Positions 1 through 12,509 of a stretch of 64,000 nucleotides of DNA are shown one piece after another. A program made the translations under genes and the position numbers. Source of the DNA: Inonotus obliquus (Eukaryota; Basidiomycota; Agaricomycetes; Hymenochaetales; Hymenochaetaceae); the NCBI GenBank assembly GCA_032164295.1, contig JAJHTX010000011.1, positions 558,001-622,000 on the forward strand, written 5' to 3'. Each line of letters starts with the position of its first letter. Position 1 is the first letter of the stretch. Below the pieces are notes generated by a model. It did not search any database. It saw only the letters and a program-made list of their open reading frames with translations, and was not told the origin of the DNA.

Positions 1-1371
1 ATAGCAGGACAGGACAGAAAATTACCCTGCAGTTTCTTTGTGGAACCGATTAGAGATTTTAGTTCATCTCCGTCAAAACCCGAGGTGGAAGTCAGAGAAG
101 TAATCACGTCTAAAGAAGACCGTTGTCAAAGATGATGCCTAATAATGCCAGGGAGCATACCGATGTGCTGCTGTATGAGTGCACCCTGAAGCTCCTCCAA
201 CAGTCCCTCCTGCAGCGGGCGGTGATTTGGGAAGTAATCGATATGCTGCCAATATTCGAATTCAAACATGTACCCTGTGTTAAATTATAGGTTGGATAAT
301 CCATGTCGGAATATCGTCCAATCAACTTACGAAGCTGATCTCTGTGATCGACGCCAAATCCATCAGGCAGAACCCTATCGCCGACGAAACAGTCATCCAG
401 CCAGAACAAACGCTTTCCGTCCAAATCGACCATGTAATACCGCCAGCACTTCTCGTGCATTTCGAAAACTACCTCCACATTGACAGGCAATTTCTTAAAT
501 TTTTCGACCTTGTGTTCGAGGGCAGATATGAATCGTTCAGCTTCCCTAAGCAACGAAGTATCGGTCAGATCCTCCTCGGTGAGGTACTGGAATCTCCGAG
601 AGTCATTGCGGAAGTACGGTTGCCCCTCTGGTTGAACGAAGTGTGTCCAGTTGGGAACGTCAAGCCCACTATGTTTCACATTAGCCCTTGTATCGCTCGT
701 ATAGGCAAAGGAAGCTCACTCGTAAACAGTGATAGTTTCAAGCGGCTCGAATACCATTGGTCCAATGTCGTTTCGGCTACAAGGAAGCTAGATAAGATTC
801 GACAACAGTTGAACTACAAACGAACGTACATGATTATGTTGCGGTCATATCTCGAAGTCATAGACGGTAGAAAGCTTTGAAAACGCTTGCAAGGAGGTGA
901 AACAAACGACGCTGGTTCTGCAGTCATCACCTCTGGAGACGATAGCATCCCGCGCGTCAGGTTCTGCTCTTCTTGGTTTAAGTATGATGTGGGAGACGTG
1001 GAAGGAGGCGAATCGCGAAGCGTGGAAGTCGGTGACGTGCAAGTAGGGCCCATTTGGTACGACTCGAATGATGTATGCCTTGTATAGGAGCGAATCGGAG
1101 GCGGCCTTCTCGGTGTGGAAGAGCACGCCAGGACAACTGGACCCTTAGTTGCACTACATTGGAGATCACCTTGGTCATCCATACTTGATGACGGTTCGAT
1201 AGATCCCATTCCCTTACCCCGTTTTCCATCTCCTCCCGTTAAGCGCTCAGCTCTCTGTTGAGGAGAAAGGACTGAGAGGACGCGAAGGAGCCAGTGCAAA
1301 GATTGGCAAGCACATCTGCGACAGAGATCAAGCAGAGCCCGTAGCAAAGTCGCTAGTAGACGGAGGTTCAT
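1..1371 (-). CDS. WW-domain-like Agaricomycete membrane protein, N-terminal part (runs off left edge)
   Basis: The gene is read on the minus strand from an ATG at 1371 and is cut by the window edge, so only the N-terminal half is present. Exon 1 holds a hydrophobic/basic start, a Ser/Pro-rich stretch and the segment SRYDRN near its end. Introns then fall at about 785-834 and 664-700, giving a segment that ends in GLDVPNWTHFVQPEGQPYF. This is the WW-like core (W, then PEG.xYF), followed by a spacer with YYMVDLDGKRLFWLDD. Further introns near 271-320 and 105-160 join YWQHIDYFPNH and DVITSLTSTSGFDGDEL. The order of blocks and at least one intron (after DQLR) match the gene at 17443-19358, so the two are paralogs. 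In that paralog the missing C-terminal half carries membrane helices. Function is unknown. The first exon is the least certain part. Confidence 0.72.
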
Positions 1372-1929
1372 AGATCAAAGCAAGGCAAGACTTGCGATGC
1401 GTCCCAGGGACACAGGTAGGGAGTCAAACAGACCCCGGGGAGGACGCAACTTAAATAACTGAACTGGTAGCTGAGGCGATGCAGTAGTGCAAACACGAGG
1501 CAGCTCGAGAATTCAGTATCTTCTGAGTAGATAGAGCTAATACTCTCACGATGTATAGGTGATAATTATCGTTCCTCATGTGAAGTCCTCTCGCCTGTAA
1601 TGATCAAGAGGTATTGGTGGTGGGCAATGCACAGCAGGGGCAATATTTATAGTGAAAAATAAGAATGGATTAGCTTGTGACACATATCCCTAATTTAGAA
1701 AGGGTAATACGTGTAACGCGTTTCTACTGTACATCTCACAACTTTCCACGTCGCGTACACACAACACACGCCCAACTGCAAGCTACATCGCCGCCTTTCC
1801 TTGAGGGTCGTCTAATACCAACATCTCGACGGCGAGCTCTCACCTGCCTTCCGACGTCGTATTTCCGTAGATCTTTGCTGCTGATTTTTCGAGTCGGGCG
1901 TATAGCACGCCGCGGGACAACTTCGAATC
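1372..1929. other. Divergent intergenic region
   Basis: This stretch separates two divergent start codons, the WW-like gene (minus) and COPA (plus), so it probably holds both promoters. I see no convincing gene or structured element in it. Confidence 0.5.
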
Positions 1930-4900
1930 ATGTCGGTGATGCTCACAAAGTTTGAGTCCAAAAGCAACAGGGTTAAAGGTGAGCATAGTCTGGCAATCCT
2001 GTGCTTTACTTGCCTTACCTATCTTTGACCAGGTCTCGCTTTCCACCCGACGCGGCCATTACTGGCAGCTTCATTGCATAATGGAAGCGTGCAGCTCTGG
2101 AATTATCGAATGGGCGTGTTAGTAGATCGTTTTGAAGAACACGACGGTGAGCTCGATGCATCGTCTGCGGATTCGTCAGATTGTTGACTCTCTTTTCTAG
2201 GCCCTGTCCGTGGAGTTCATTTCCACCCATCGCGGCCTTTGCTTGTAACTGGAGGAGACGATTACAAAGTCAAAGTCTGGGGTATGCGTTAGTTTTCTTG
2301 CTCTCCTGCATTGCGAGCTTATTCGTTGAGCTTTCAGATATTAGGCCTCAGACAAGACGCTGTCTTTTTACCCTGCATGGCCACCTAGACTATGTCCGGA
2401 CGGTTATGTTCCATCATGAAATGCCTTGGATTGTATGGTCAACTTTTACTTGTCATTGATATTGCATTCATTCATGTCTATCTCTAGATTTCCTGTTCTG
2501 ATGATCAAACAATACGCATATGGAACAGCACGTCGCGCAACTGCATCGCGATTTTAACCGGCCACTCGCATTATATCATGTCTGCGCTTTTCCACCCCAA
2601 AGAAGACCTCGTCGTGTCTGCATCCATGGACCAAACAGTACGCGTTTGGGATATCTCAGGCCTACGAAAGAGTACACCGAGCTCTGCTCCTGGTGGATTT
2701 GAGACTTTCGACACATTTTCCACCGTGAAGTACGTCTTGGAGGGTCATGACCGTGGAGTAAATTGGGCAACTTTCCATCCTACCCTACCGCTCATCGTGT
2801 CGGCGGCTGACGATCGCCAAATAAAACTGTGGCGCATGAGCGACTCAAAAGCATGGGAGGTGGACACTTGTCGTGGTCATTTTAATAACGTCTCAAGTGC
2901 TCTTTTCCATCCCCGTCATGAACTTATAATTTCTTGCGGTGAAGATAAAACCATTCGTGTGTGGGATATGGCAAAGCGCTCTCCTGTACAGACGTTCAGG
3001 AGAGAGCATGATCGATTCTGGGTACTCGCGGCTCATCCCGAGCTTAACCTTTTCGCTGCCGGACACGATAATGGTCTCATTGTCTTCAAGCTGGAACGAG
3101 AACGGCCGGCATACGCACTTCATGGTGACACGCTTTACTACATACGTGATAAATATGTCCGGCAATATGACTTCAACTCTGGAGCAGACGTCGGAGCACT
3201 TAGCGTTCGCAAGTTCGGCAGCGCGTACATTCCCCCAAGGACATTGAGCTTCAACCCAGCCGAACGTGCGGTTGTAATTACCATCTCTTCGGATAACGGT
3301 CTTTTTGAGATTTCACACCTTCCAAAAGATGGTGTCGGTGAAGTACGAGACTCATCAACAGAAGGCAAGCGTGGTTCCGGTTCGAGCGCGATTTTCGTTG
3401 CGAGGAACAGGTTTGCGGTTCTTAACAAGTCCAGTCAGGTATGTCTCTCGAGCATTCTTGTGTGCTTTATGTGCTAACGAATCCTTCATCTAGCTTATTG
3501 AAATTCGCGACCTTTCTAACTCCATTGTTAAGTCGGTCAAACCGCCAGTTCAGACGAGCGAAATCTTCTACGGTGGCACTGCGAGCCTCATTCTCAGTTC
3601 TACGAGTACGGCCGTGTTGTACGACATACAGCAAGGGAAGAAGATCGCTGAAATTACTACGCCACCCGTTAAATACGTCGTATGGAGCAATGACGGTACA
3701 TTGGTCGCCTTGTTGAGCAAGCACAGTAAGTCAGTTCGTATTTATTTCAACCTCCTCTCTTATGGGCTACGTAGCTATAACAATTGCAAACAAGAACTTC
3801 AGTCAGAGTAGTCTGATTCACGAGACGATCCGAATCAAGTCCGGTGCTTGGGATGATTCTGGGGTTCTGATTTATTCAACTCTGAACCACATCAAGTATT
3901 GCTTGCCGCAAGGGTAAGTCCCCCCTATCGTCTTCTTGCAGCGTGGTTCTAAAGTTTATCAGTGACACTGGGGTGATCCGCACGCTTGACAACCCCGTAT
4001 ACCTCACTCGAGTGAAGGGACCCGTTGTGCACTGTCTCGACCGCTCTGCTCGACCGCGAACGATAAACATCGATCCGACGGAGTATCGCTTCAAACTTGC
4101 TCTGTTGCGCAACAATTATGAAGAGATGCTGCACATCATCAAGACATCAAACTTGGTCGGTCAAAGCATCATTGCGTACCTTCAACAAAAGGGCTTCCCA
4201 GAGGTTCGTCCCGTTATTCTACTCTTACGTGGGGTATCAATATCTGATCGTGCTCCAGATTGCTCTGCACTTTGTTGAAGACAAGAAAACGCGATTCGAT
4301 CTTGCCATTGAGTGCGGGAACCTAGATGCCGCATTGGAAATGGCCACTGCCATAGACAGGCCGGAGAGCTGGAGTCGACTTGCGCAACAAGCACTCAAGC
4401 AAGGCAATCACAAAGTACGAACTCATGCTTGAGCTCAGCAGGATAAGCAAAGTTCTGACTACCTGCGATACTTTCAGATCGTGGAGAAGGCATACCAAAA
4501 GACCAAGAACTTCGACCGTCTGTCCTTCCTCTACCTCGCCACGGGTAGCTCAGAGAAACTCTATAAAATGCAGAAGATCGCAGTCTCAAGAAGTGACCCT
4601 ATGTCTCGCTTCCATAATGCACTGTACGCGGGCGATGTGGAAAGCCGGATCTCAGTTCTGCGTGATGTTGGAATGTGTACGTTTGTGCTCTGCGGTTTGA
4701 ATGCAGGCCCCTGACCAACTTACAGACCCATTGGCGTACCTTACCGCGAAGACGAATGGGTTGAACGATCTCGCACAGGAAATCCTTGAGGAGGCGGGCC
4801 TTAACGAAGCAGATGTGGACGATGTACCAGACTTTGGTACCTCTACACTGAAACCACCCCCCGTCATCACCACGATCACGGACGTGTCCTGGCCGACGCT

Positions 4901-6257
4901 CAGCAAGAGTGAGAGCTTCTTCGACCGTGCGCTCGCTAACGGCCACCTTGAAGCTGACGGCGAGGTGCCTTACGTAAATGGCATCGGTGGTGCTGCTGCT
5001 TCTTCTGCTCTGGATGACTGGGCACGGGACGAAGAGCAAGTGGAGGAAGTGGAAGAAGGTGCTTGGGATCTTGACGCTGATGCTGCTGAGGCACAGCCTG
5101 AGGAAACTGAAGTGGAGGCCGAAGCAGAGGAAGCGCTTGATGCTGGAGCTGGTGCGAGCCCCGGAGTGAAAGAGCCTGAGTTGTGGGTGAGGAATTCGCC
5201 CTTCCCGGCGGATCATGTCGCTGCTGGGTCGTTCGAGACTGCTATGCAGGTACGTGCTTTTTTGTTTCGGAGAAAGCTCAGGCCTCACGCCTTATTGTGC
5301 TTCGTACAGCTGCTTAGCCGGCAACAAGGAGTTGTGAATTTTGAACCATTAAAGCCTCTCTTCCTCTCAGTGTACCGTTCCGCCCATACGTACTTCTCTC
5401 CCAACGCGTCTTTGCCTCCTCTTGCACTTCATCTTCGTCGACACGTTGAAGAGTCTTCTGCAAGCAGGGTTCTTCCGGTTTCCGTAAAGACACTGCAGTC
5501 TGTCAAAACGGAAATACAAGAAGGATACCGAGCTTTCTCTGGTAATAGGCTTCCGGATGCAAAAATTGCCTTCAAAAACGCACTATTGAGCCTGTTATTG
5601 GTATCAATCACTTCCGATGCTGAAGCTGCTGAGGTTAGTTGATTTATGTTTGACGCAGGGTCCGATCCTTATCAAATCATCTAGTGGCGTGATACGGTCA
5701 GTTCTACTCGCGAATACCTTCTCGGAGTGTCGATAGAGCTAGAACATCGTCGATTACAAGAAGCCGAACCAAACAATGTGAGGCGTGGTTTGGAGCTAGC
5801 AGCCTATTTCACGCACTGCAAGCTACAACCCCAGCATCTCCAGCTCTCACTTCGAAGTGCCATCGGCGCCTTTGCAAAGGCAAATAACCATGCGACGTCT
5901 GCGAAATTGGCAAGGAGGCTGCTGGACCTTAAGCCTGATCCCAAGATTGTGGCCCAGGTCAGTTATTAACATTGTCTAGTGTCTAACATGAACCTTACCC
6001 CGTATTGTACGCAGGCTCGACAACGTATTGCAGCGGGCGACAGGAACCCACGAAACGCAGTTGAGATCGACTATGACGAATTCACAGAGTTCGAGATCTG
6101 CGCAGCGACTTTTACTCCCATATACAAGGGCTCTCCGTCTGTGACGGACCCTTACACGGGTGCTTCCTACCTTCCCGAGTACAAGGGCAAGTTGGATGCG
6201 TTGTTGGAGCTTACGGAAATCGGTGCTGCTGCGTCGGGTTTGCCTGCACCTCGATGA
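1930..6257 (+). CDS. COPA: Coatomer subunit alpha (alpha-COP), COPI vesicle coat
   Basis: Alpha-COP is the outer-coat WD40/solenoid subunit of COPI, which moves cargo from Golgi to ER and within the Golgi; its N-terminal propeller binds dilysine retrieval signals. The start [17 protein letters not shown] is the family's usual N-terminus, split by an intron at 1979. Successive WD repeats follow: [71 protein letters not shown] and [15 protein letters not shown] second propeller and alpha-solenoid follow, then an acidic Glu/Ala-rich linker (about 5000-5170). The C-terminal domain is at 5200-6257 ([21 protein letters not shown], ending GLPAPR). About a dozen short introns keep the frame and no break is seen. 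Length (about 1,200 codons) fits the family. Identification is secure; individual exon edges are less so. Confidence 0.96.
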
Positions 6258-6513
6258 AGACAGTACTTTTTGTGGTAGCCTTGAGACATATCTTAGAGGT
6301 TTGCGCGAGGGCGATAATGTTTCTGCCTGTGTGCCTGTAAAAGCTTTCGCACTTTTCATAATAGTATATTCCCTCGTTTTTGTCCACGGTGTTTGGCGTG
6401 GGAAACTTTGCTTAGTATGGCAATAAGTTAGGGATGCGACTCATCACCAAGGTCGCTTCCGTCCCTTCAGCAATCCTTTGGTTTGGTAGTAGTAGTAAAG
6501 ACCTTTTTGCAGC

Positions 6514-7227
6514 AATGCTGAGCTCACCAATTGTGTCTCCCTCGAACATACCTCAATCCATTGACGAGCAGCGCAAGACTGCATCTGCTGAATCCGGTGG
6601 CAGACATATCGACAGCAATATAGCGATGGACGCGGCTCTTGCTGAACGCTTCCCAGCTTTCTCAGTACCAGAATTACTCAACAAGCCATTCGAAGAAGAG
6701 CTGCGCCGCGATGATGAATTCAAAGAACGTAAGATTAGCGGGCTTCTCACTCCTTACCTCTATCCCTGTAGAAGAAACTGAATTATTCTTTGCGGACATA
6801 TGCTCCACTGATATCCTAGAACTCAACCAACAACTCCTCGAATTGATACTGGAGTTCCATGCGTGGTCTACGTCAAGACCTGATTTCGAGTCATCATCTG
6901 CTGGACAAGCGTTGTTTGACGAAACTCGCGTTATACAGAGGTTGGAAGAGGAACAAGGCATGTGGTCTATTCTCTTCGGTATGCGAACTCGCATTCCCCT
7001 ATCCAATCGTGTTCCTGTCACGCAGAACGAGAAACGAGAAACGAAAGAACTGCTGTATAATATAAATGCTTTGGATCTCTCGCTCCCCTTCTCTCGGATT
7101 TCTGGGTGTCTGTCTCTGGGCTAACGTAACCACTTCATTGATTATAGAACAGAGCAGACTCCGTCTTGTCGAGTTTATATCGCGTATCAAGGCGGCTTTG
7201 GCAGCTCTTACTGGGTTCGGGCTCTAG
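6514..7227 (+). CDS. Small predicted coiled-coil protein, unrecognised
   Basis: Three exons (6514-6727, 6773-6978 and 7148-7227) join through a 45-nt intron (GTAAGA...GTAG) and a second one starting GTATGC, giving about 167 residues. The start follows the COPA stop by 256 bp on the same strand. The first exon is Ser/Pro-rich and then reads MDAALAERFPAFSVPELLNK. The rest is Leu/Glu-rich and probably helical (DILELNQQLLELILEFHAW, then RLRLVEFISRIKAALAAL), which suggests a small subunit of a larger assembly. No signal peptide or membrane segment is visible. I do not recognise the family. An in-frame ATG also lies at 6434; I prefer 6514 because the added residues look like leader sequence. Confidence 0.6.
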
Positions 7228-7652
7228 GTGCTTCTGCAGCTGTTCTATGGTTCTGTCTCCGTACATCTTCCTTCCCTGCTGTGTTTCACAAGAGTAATGT
7301 CGATTATACCTTGTAGAAGGGCTAACACCATACAATGGAATCATGTGTATAATGAATGGTCCATATTTACAATAATAAAGCAGTAGCACAAATTAGTTAT
7401 ATGCGCCTTATGTAATCAAATGCGTGTCTGTATTTGGGAGTGGCGTTGATTATGGACAACAAAATGTGCATGAACATGTGCAATGTAACGTTCCATAGAG
7501 TAAATTGACCTAATACTTCTGCTGGTTTAGTAAATATGATGATCATAGATGTAAATGAATCCAAGAAGATGAACAAAAGATGCAGGTCGAATCCATAAAT
7601 ATACGCATAAAACAAAGAGTGCTCGGAACGTTCAGAGGCATCGTACGCGTGG
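7228..7652. other. Convergent intergenic region
   Basis: Shared 3' flank of the coiled-coil gene (plus) and the first array gene (minus). It is AT-rich and holds no supportable gene. Confidence 0.5.
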
Positions 7653-8701
7653 CTAGAAAATGACGCATCCGCCACTTGACCCTCGACCACCATGTCTGGC
7701 TGTTGTCCTCTTGTGAACTCTTCCCCTCGGGATAAATGGCCTCGTTTTTTCACTGAGAAAAGGGTATGTCCAATTTTCAAGTCAGCTGTGCAATCAGATT
7801 TTGAGCTCAACGAGATCCGTAAGAGTGCACGTACGCGATATATCCTAAGGTGCTGCTTCTTCGAACTGCCTTGGTACGTTTTCCTTCTGTATCTTCTTCC
7901 CTGCTATGAGGGCGATGAAATAGGTATGTAAGCGTGTTGCAGTGCTGAAGCTAAGAAAGCAGTTAACGTATTGTTAGTACGTACTTGGATTTGGGAAGAG
8001 CCGCGTCTTCGTCTTCTTGAATGCGGATGTGTTCTGAGCCGACTGAATCGCCATTAATAACGCCATTTTTCAGTTCAGTTGCAGTCGCCAGCGGAGTTTC
8101 GCCTTGAGTTGTAGAGTCGGTATTATTGGTTTCCGTTGTAGGGGATTGGACTTCTTGCTCGGAGGTTATGACTCCTTGGGGTAGAACGAGTCCTCCATTG
8201 ACTTCACTGGCGGTAGGTTGTGGTGGAACCTGAACTATGGTGGTATCAGGATTGGGAGCTTTTCCTGGGATGGCACCGTTTTGCTCTTTAGTGGCATCGC
8301 CGTTTGTTTCTTTACTTGGGACTTGGTGGGCTTGTTCAGAGGAGACAGTTTCATCGCTGGTATCTTTGGTAAGTTCCGTCAGAGTTGGTACCCCTGCACC
8401 TTCATCTGTTTTGTTGGGTGCCTTCACGACCTCACTTTTACGAGACAGAGCATCGTCGATCCTTGACAATTCAATTTCGGAGTTTAGAAAAATAGACGAA
8501 TAGAGAAAAGTCGCAAGCTTACCCATCCTCCGATTCATGCTCTTTGTTCTCATTGGTTGTGGTTGGTGACGAAGTAGATGGAGGAGACGCGCTGGGAAGT
8601 CTGCCGTCCTTCTCAGGTTCGTTTAGCGCATTTTCTACCATGGGAACAGGTGATGCCTCCCGTGGTATCTCAGCAGCGACGGCAGCGACGGAGTTGGACA
8701 T
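7653..8701 (-). CDS. Array member A: acidic spacer protein with PRG motif and C-terminal CVIF CaaX box
   Basis: Four exons (8701-8523, 8461-7985, 7903-7835 and 7752-7653) give 274 residues. All three introns are phase 2. Exon 1 starts MSNSVAAVAAEIPREASPVP. Exon 2 is low-complexity, rich in Thr, Ser, Glu and Asn, with no membrane segment. Exon 3 is basic (EEDTEGKRTKAVRRSS). The last exon gives TRPFIPRGRVHKRTTARHGG and ends GGCVIF-stop. The final Cys-Val-Ile-Phe fits a CaaX prenylation box, and the basic stretch before it would favour membrane attachment; both points are inference. The PF.PRG block aligns with the same position in the array genes downstream. I do not recognise the family. Splice joints follow consensus and preserve frame, but cDNA would be needed to confirm exon 3. 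Confidence 0.62.
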
Positions 8702-9826
8702 TCTGCGTTCGAACAGGGTGGGGATAGCGTTTGTGGGTGGGAACCGGTGATGAAGCGGACTTGATGGGCAGCTTATAAGCGAAGTTTAGCTGCTTTGTCA
8801 GTGTCAGTGCCTCAGTGATCACACTATTTGATACTTTCCTCAACGGTATTGCAGGAGGCTGTAGGGTGGTAGGAATGTAGGAGTGTAGAAGGCTGCCAGT
8901 CTGAGGCTGAGGAGTTGGCTGTGTTGATGAGCGGTTATGCTGTGAGTGTTTTCGGATTGTATTATTTCCTTCTTTCTTTTAGAAGACTGATTTTAGTGTT
9001 TCAGTATCATCAGATGGTCAAGGTTGGTCGATCATGCCATCTTGGACCCATATGGAGATCAGCGACAATGATTACTTTATAGGAGATAAAGGAAGGACCA
9101 TTGATCTGATCTCGCCGGAGCACTTTGCGACACGGGATTTATCCCACTTGACGAAGTTATCTGTGGTCTTGAGCTTAGATCACAGGTAAGCTGGACGTCT
9201 TGGCCGACTATCTTTCGCTTGTATGCGTTATTCAGGCTCTTTCTCTAGGAATCGGTACTCTTTGACCTCCGGGAGCATACAGATACAGTCAATCTAGGTT
9301 TGCTTTAACTTTTACAGAAGCGATCAACGGGACGAAAGCATATAAAGTTCGCTCTTTGCGAGATGCCGACGTCGTGATACGATTTCCGATGAATAGGTGA
9401 CAAGACGGTCAAGATGTGTGGTAGAACAAGGCTTGATCTTTGTGCTTGGTTACCGGTGATACACCAAGACCTTTGTATTGCCTCGAGTTTAGCACGTTTT
9501 AGCTGGTCATCGTTGCAACGACTGACTTGATTTGACGGTAGCGAGTTGATAGGTCAGAGGGACGCAAAGAAATCCAATAATGAAATTGGCTCGGTGATCT
9601 AGGTGAGTTCAGAATCTTGGGGAGGCACTGGAGGACTGGAATCAAGAATGATTGCTTGATTCACATTGTGATGGTATCCGTACACGGACTCTGCTACTCC
9701 TTCATCTTGATAATTTTTTCAGGTTCAATGTTTCATCACTTTCGCGTCTATCGTCCGTCTTTGTGCATCATCACTATCTCAATTATTTCCCATTCCCTTG
9801 TTTCCCGTTTACTGCATTCATTTCAC
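8702..9826. other. Intergenic region between array members A and B
   Basis: About 1.1 kb between the start of member A and the end of member B. Open frames here are short and show no family features. I see no repeat, RNA gene or further copy of the PRG motif. Confidence 0.45.
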
Positions 9827-10453
9827 CTATTGTTTGTTTGTTGTCCTCGGTTGCGTGGTTATCGTCGTTGTTGGGGTGGTCGCCGTACCATTCGTGGTGT
9901 TCGTCTTTGGTGGCTTGGTATTGATCTGCGTAAACGCAACAGTCTTCGTCGTTCGCGCATACTCAACAGGCGGCGTCTCTAGTATTTGTCCCCTAAGTAA
10001 AAATTCTTGTTGTTCACTAACATAGAAGTGGGTTCAGTCGACCTTCGTGTTATTTATTTCAAATGACGGGCTCACTCAGCTGTATCATCCTCAAGTGGCG
10101 CCTTAGTTTCGCCATCTTGAACGACCTCATCCCTGCAATAACGAACAACCACGACGATGACGACGACGACGATTTTAGCATCCATCGAAACTAATACGAA
10201 CGACATGCGCACCGTGCAGAATCGAAAACTGTGCTTTCAGAGTCATCCAAAACCGTTTCATTGTAACCCGTCAGATCGGGGTCGACGACAACATCAGTAT
10301 TCTCAATGGCTCTTTGCTCGAAGTCATCGATAGACTGAGGTACAGCGCTAATGTTGGACACACGACCTTCAGCATTTCTCCTATCCTATGACCTCGTGGA
10401 AATTGGCTTCCAGCTTACCTAACATCATCTTCAGTAGGAACAGGATAAGACAT
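9827..10453 (-). CDS. Array member B: small acidic protein with diverged PRG-type last exon
   Basis: Four exons, all joined in phase 2, give about 150 residues. Exon 1 is only 35 nt (MSYPVPTEDDV). Exon 2 contains SIDDFEQRAIENTDVVVDP, whose EQRxI core recurs in other array members. Exon 3 is short and acidic (DEVVQDGETKAPLEDDTA). The last exon begins EQQEFLLRGQILETPP, where the PRG motif has become LRG. It ends in a Thr/Lys/Pro-rich tail, NKQ-stop, without a CaaX box. Intron 2 contains a GTC/GAC trinucleotide run near 10155-10172. Gene order, strand and exon phases tie it to its neighbours. Function unknown. Confidence 0.58.
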
Positions 10454-11216
10454 GATGATGAAGTCAGAAGTCGGGGTAAAGTAGGGGAAAGAGGAGCTGT
10501 GTGGAGTATGAAGGTAAGGGATGATAGATATCAAGAGTATCAAGAGCTAATTTCAACAAAGAGCGTTCGCTTCTGACCGGACGTTACTTTGACGCACTCG
10601 ACACTTTATTATAGACGGAACGCCAACCCTTGACCTCTGGATTTCCCAGGGAATCAAGATTCTCAAGGACAGTTTTAGGTATAGGTATAGAAGACAAAGA
10701 CGGATTGATGCTGGCAGCCTGACACGTTTGGAAGTGTTGTATATGTTTAACCGTGCTCCGGTGAATAAAGTTGGAACAGACGCTCGATGGAAGTTGATGT
10801 TGTGATATCGGGGGTGACTTGGATGTTGCGGAGATTGAGATCATGAAACACAGAAGTCGGATTCGGAATTCTGTTTGAGAATCTTTCTCTTTTCTCAGAT
10901 GCGTGTCGAGTATAACCAGGACCAGGACCAGGACCAGGACCAGGACCAAAACCGGACCTATAAGCAATGGCATGTCGACTCGAATTTATGTAACGTAAAG
11001 AGTAAAGATATATCAGGAAGTTAACGAACGCGGTTGGCAGTAGTGCGGGGACCTTGGTAAATTAGTACCTTAATCTCAACGTCTGTGGAATCCAATTCGA
11101 ATAACATGGAAGCGCAGAGGGGTTGACCCTGGGCCGATACGAATGGTCCTCACATATCCATATAGAGTCACATATACATGCAAGATAAGACTAGGACTTG
11201 GACATCAACTACTAAC
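10454..11216. other. Intergenic region between array members B and C
   Basis: Holds a hexanucleotide tandem repeat (listed separately). The only longer open frame, on the minus strand at 10584-10973, is driven by that repeat and shows no family features. Confidence 0.45.
10915..10948. repeat. Hexanucleotide microsatellite (ACCAGG)n
   Basis: The unit ACCAGG is repeated between five and six times without interruption. It lies between array members B and C. Confidence 0.9.
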
Positions 11217-11742
11217 TCACTTTGAAGTAGTGCTAGTAGCATTCTTCGTTCCACCTTTCGTTCCACCTTTCGTTCCTTTCTCGCCTTTGTCCCTCTTTAC
11301 ATTAGTCGGCAACGTAACTGGTCCTCTAGGTATGAACTCCATGTCAAGAGGATAATCATCATCACTACTGTCGCGGCATACAGTAATAATAAGCAGGTGA
11401 TTCGTTATTCGTAATTAAAGAAACAGGAGCTTACGCATCTGCATCCTGTACCTCATCAAATCTTTCTACTTCATCCAATTCATCCGATGCTCTTTGAGCG
11501 GATACATCTGTAGTCGCCTTGGAATCGTCGCCCGAGGCGACACTTATTGCAACAGCTGCGTCGGGTATCTCGATAGATCTTTGTTCGACATTGATATGAT
11601 CCGAGTTGATTTGTTCATGAGAGGTTATACTATTCGTAGTTATCGAGTAAAGATAAGCCTTTTCGTTTGAGACGTCTCACAGAGAGAGATATCCAACTTA
11701 CCTAGCGCTGGAATCATAATCAGCAGGAAAGGAGCTAGCCAT
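11217..11742 (-). CDS. Array member C: small acidic protein with FIPRG motif and Lys/Gly/Thr repeat tail
   Basis: Three exons joined by two phase-2 introns give about 130 residues. Exon 1 is MASSFPADYDSSA. Exon 2 contains HINVEQRSIEIPDAAVA, sharing EQRxI with member B, and is rich in Asp, Glu, Ser and Ala. The last exon begins SDDDYPLDMEFIPRGPVTLP and continues TNVKR, the clearest form of the shared motif. It then runs into a basic tail with the repeated unit GTKG, ending TTSK-stop. There is no CaaX box in the stop-terminated frame. A GTGAGT overlapping the stop could act as an extra donor, but I found no downstream exon that would add a CaaX box. Function unknown. Confidence 0.62.
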
Positions 11743-12509
11743 TCCGAGTTGGCAGGGAGTACGATGGAGTGTAACAAGGCGCAGACAAAGTCCCAGCGGA
11801 AGACTGAATATTGGCGGGCTTTACAAGTATACCACGAACCTCAGGCCGCAGATAGCATTTTATAGTCAAAAGAAGGTATCCCTTCCGCTTCCTTTCTCAG
11901 GAAACAAGCTCGCACAGTAACGTTTGACGCGTAGAAGACGAATTGAATTGGTAGTGCATAGTGCGGCATAGTGCGGGAGTGTGTAATAGTGCAATACTGC
12001 GGCGACCGGAGAAGCAACTTTCGAATATTTATATAGACGCCCTGCTGGGATTTGATATGGGTATCGAAGGTGATCTAGTAGCCAAATCGAGTAAATCCCG
12101 AATTATCCGTGGAGCTCGGAATACTACTTCATGCGTAGAAGAGTGATGTGCGATCACATTTGACGAAGAATAGTCACCGTTCGATCGTAGAATCTTTTGT
12201 CATATTCCGCAGTAGATGCATTTTTGATGCGCAAAGCTCCGAGAGACGCTCGAGTGTGTTTGGGAGAAGTCGGAGAAGCTGATAAGAATTCAGCGGCCAT
12301 TGGTATTGTCAGGTCCTCAATATTTGTCGGTCGATCCGGGGTTCAGAGTCCTAGATCCTGGATGAGTAGCATTCAAAGGCGAAGAAAGTCAGTAACCGTA
12401 CGGGTAGTGGACAAAAGAGAGAACACAAGCGGCGCGCCACACGGTATTCCAGAGCTCATCATCGCGTCATCACGATCCTTCATCGTCTAGCATTGATTAC
12501 TATTTCTTT
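11743..12509. other. Intergenic region between array members C and D
   Basis: No supportable gene. Two open frames on the plus strand (11961-12146 and 12197-12490) show no motif or splice structure. Confidence 0.4.

Noticed and set aside
814..1126. Second minus-strand frame (845-1126) as a separate gene
   Set aside because: It overlaps exon 1 of the WW-like gene in another frame and has no splice or motif support.
9617..10025. Hydrophobic plus-strand frames of 75-121 codons
   Set aside because: They are antisense to the Thr/Lys-rich last exon of member B; the hydrophobicity is a by-product of that composition.
10584..10973. Minus frame with a Leu-Val repeat resembling a membrane segment
   Set aside because: The repeat is a translation of the (ACCAGG)n microsatellite and the rest has no features.
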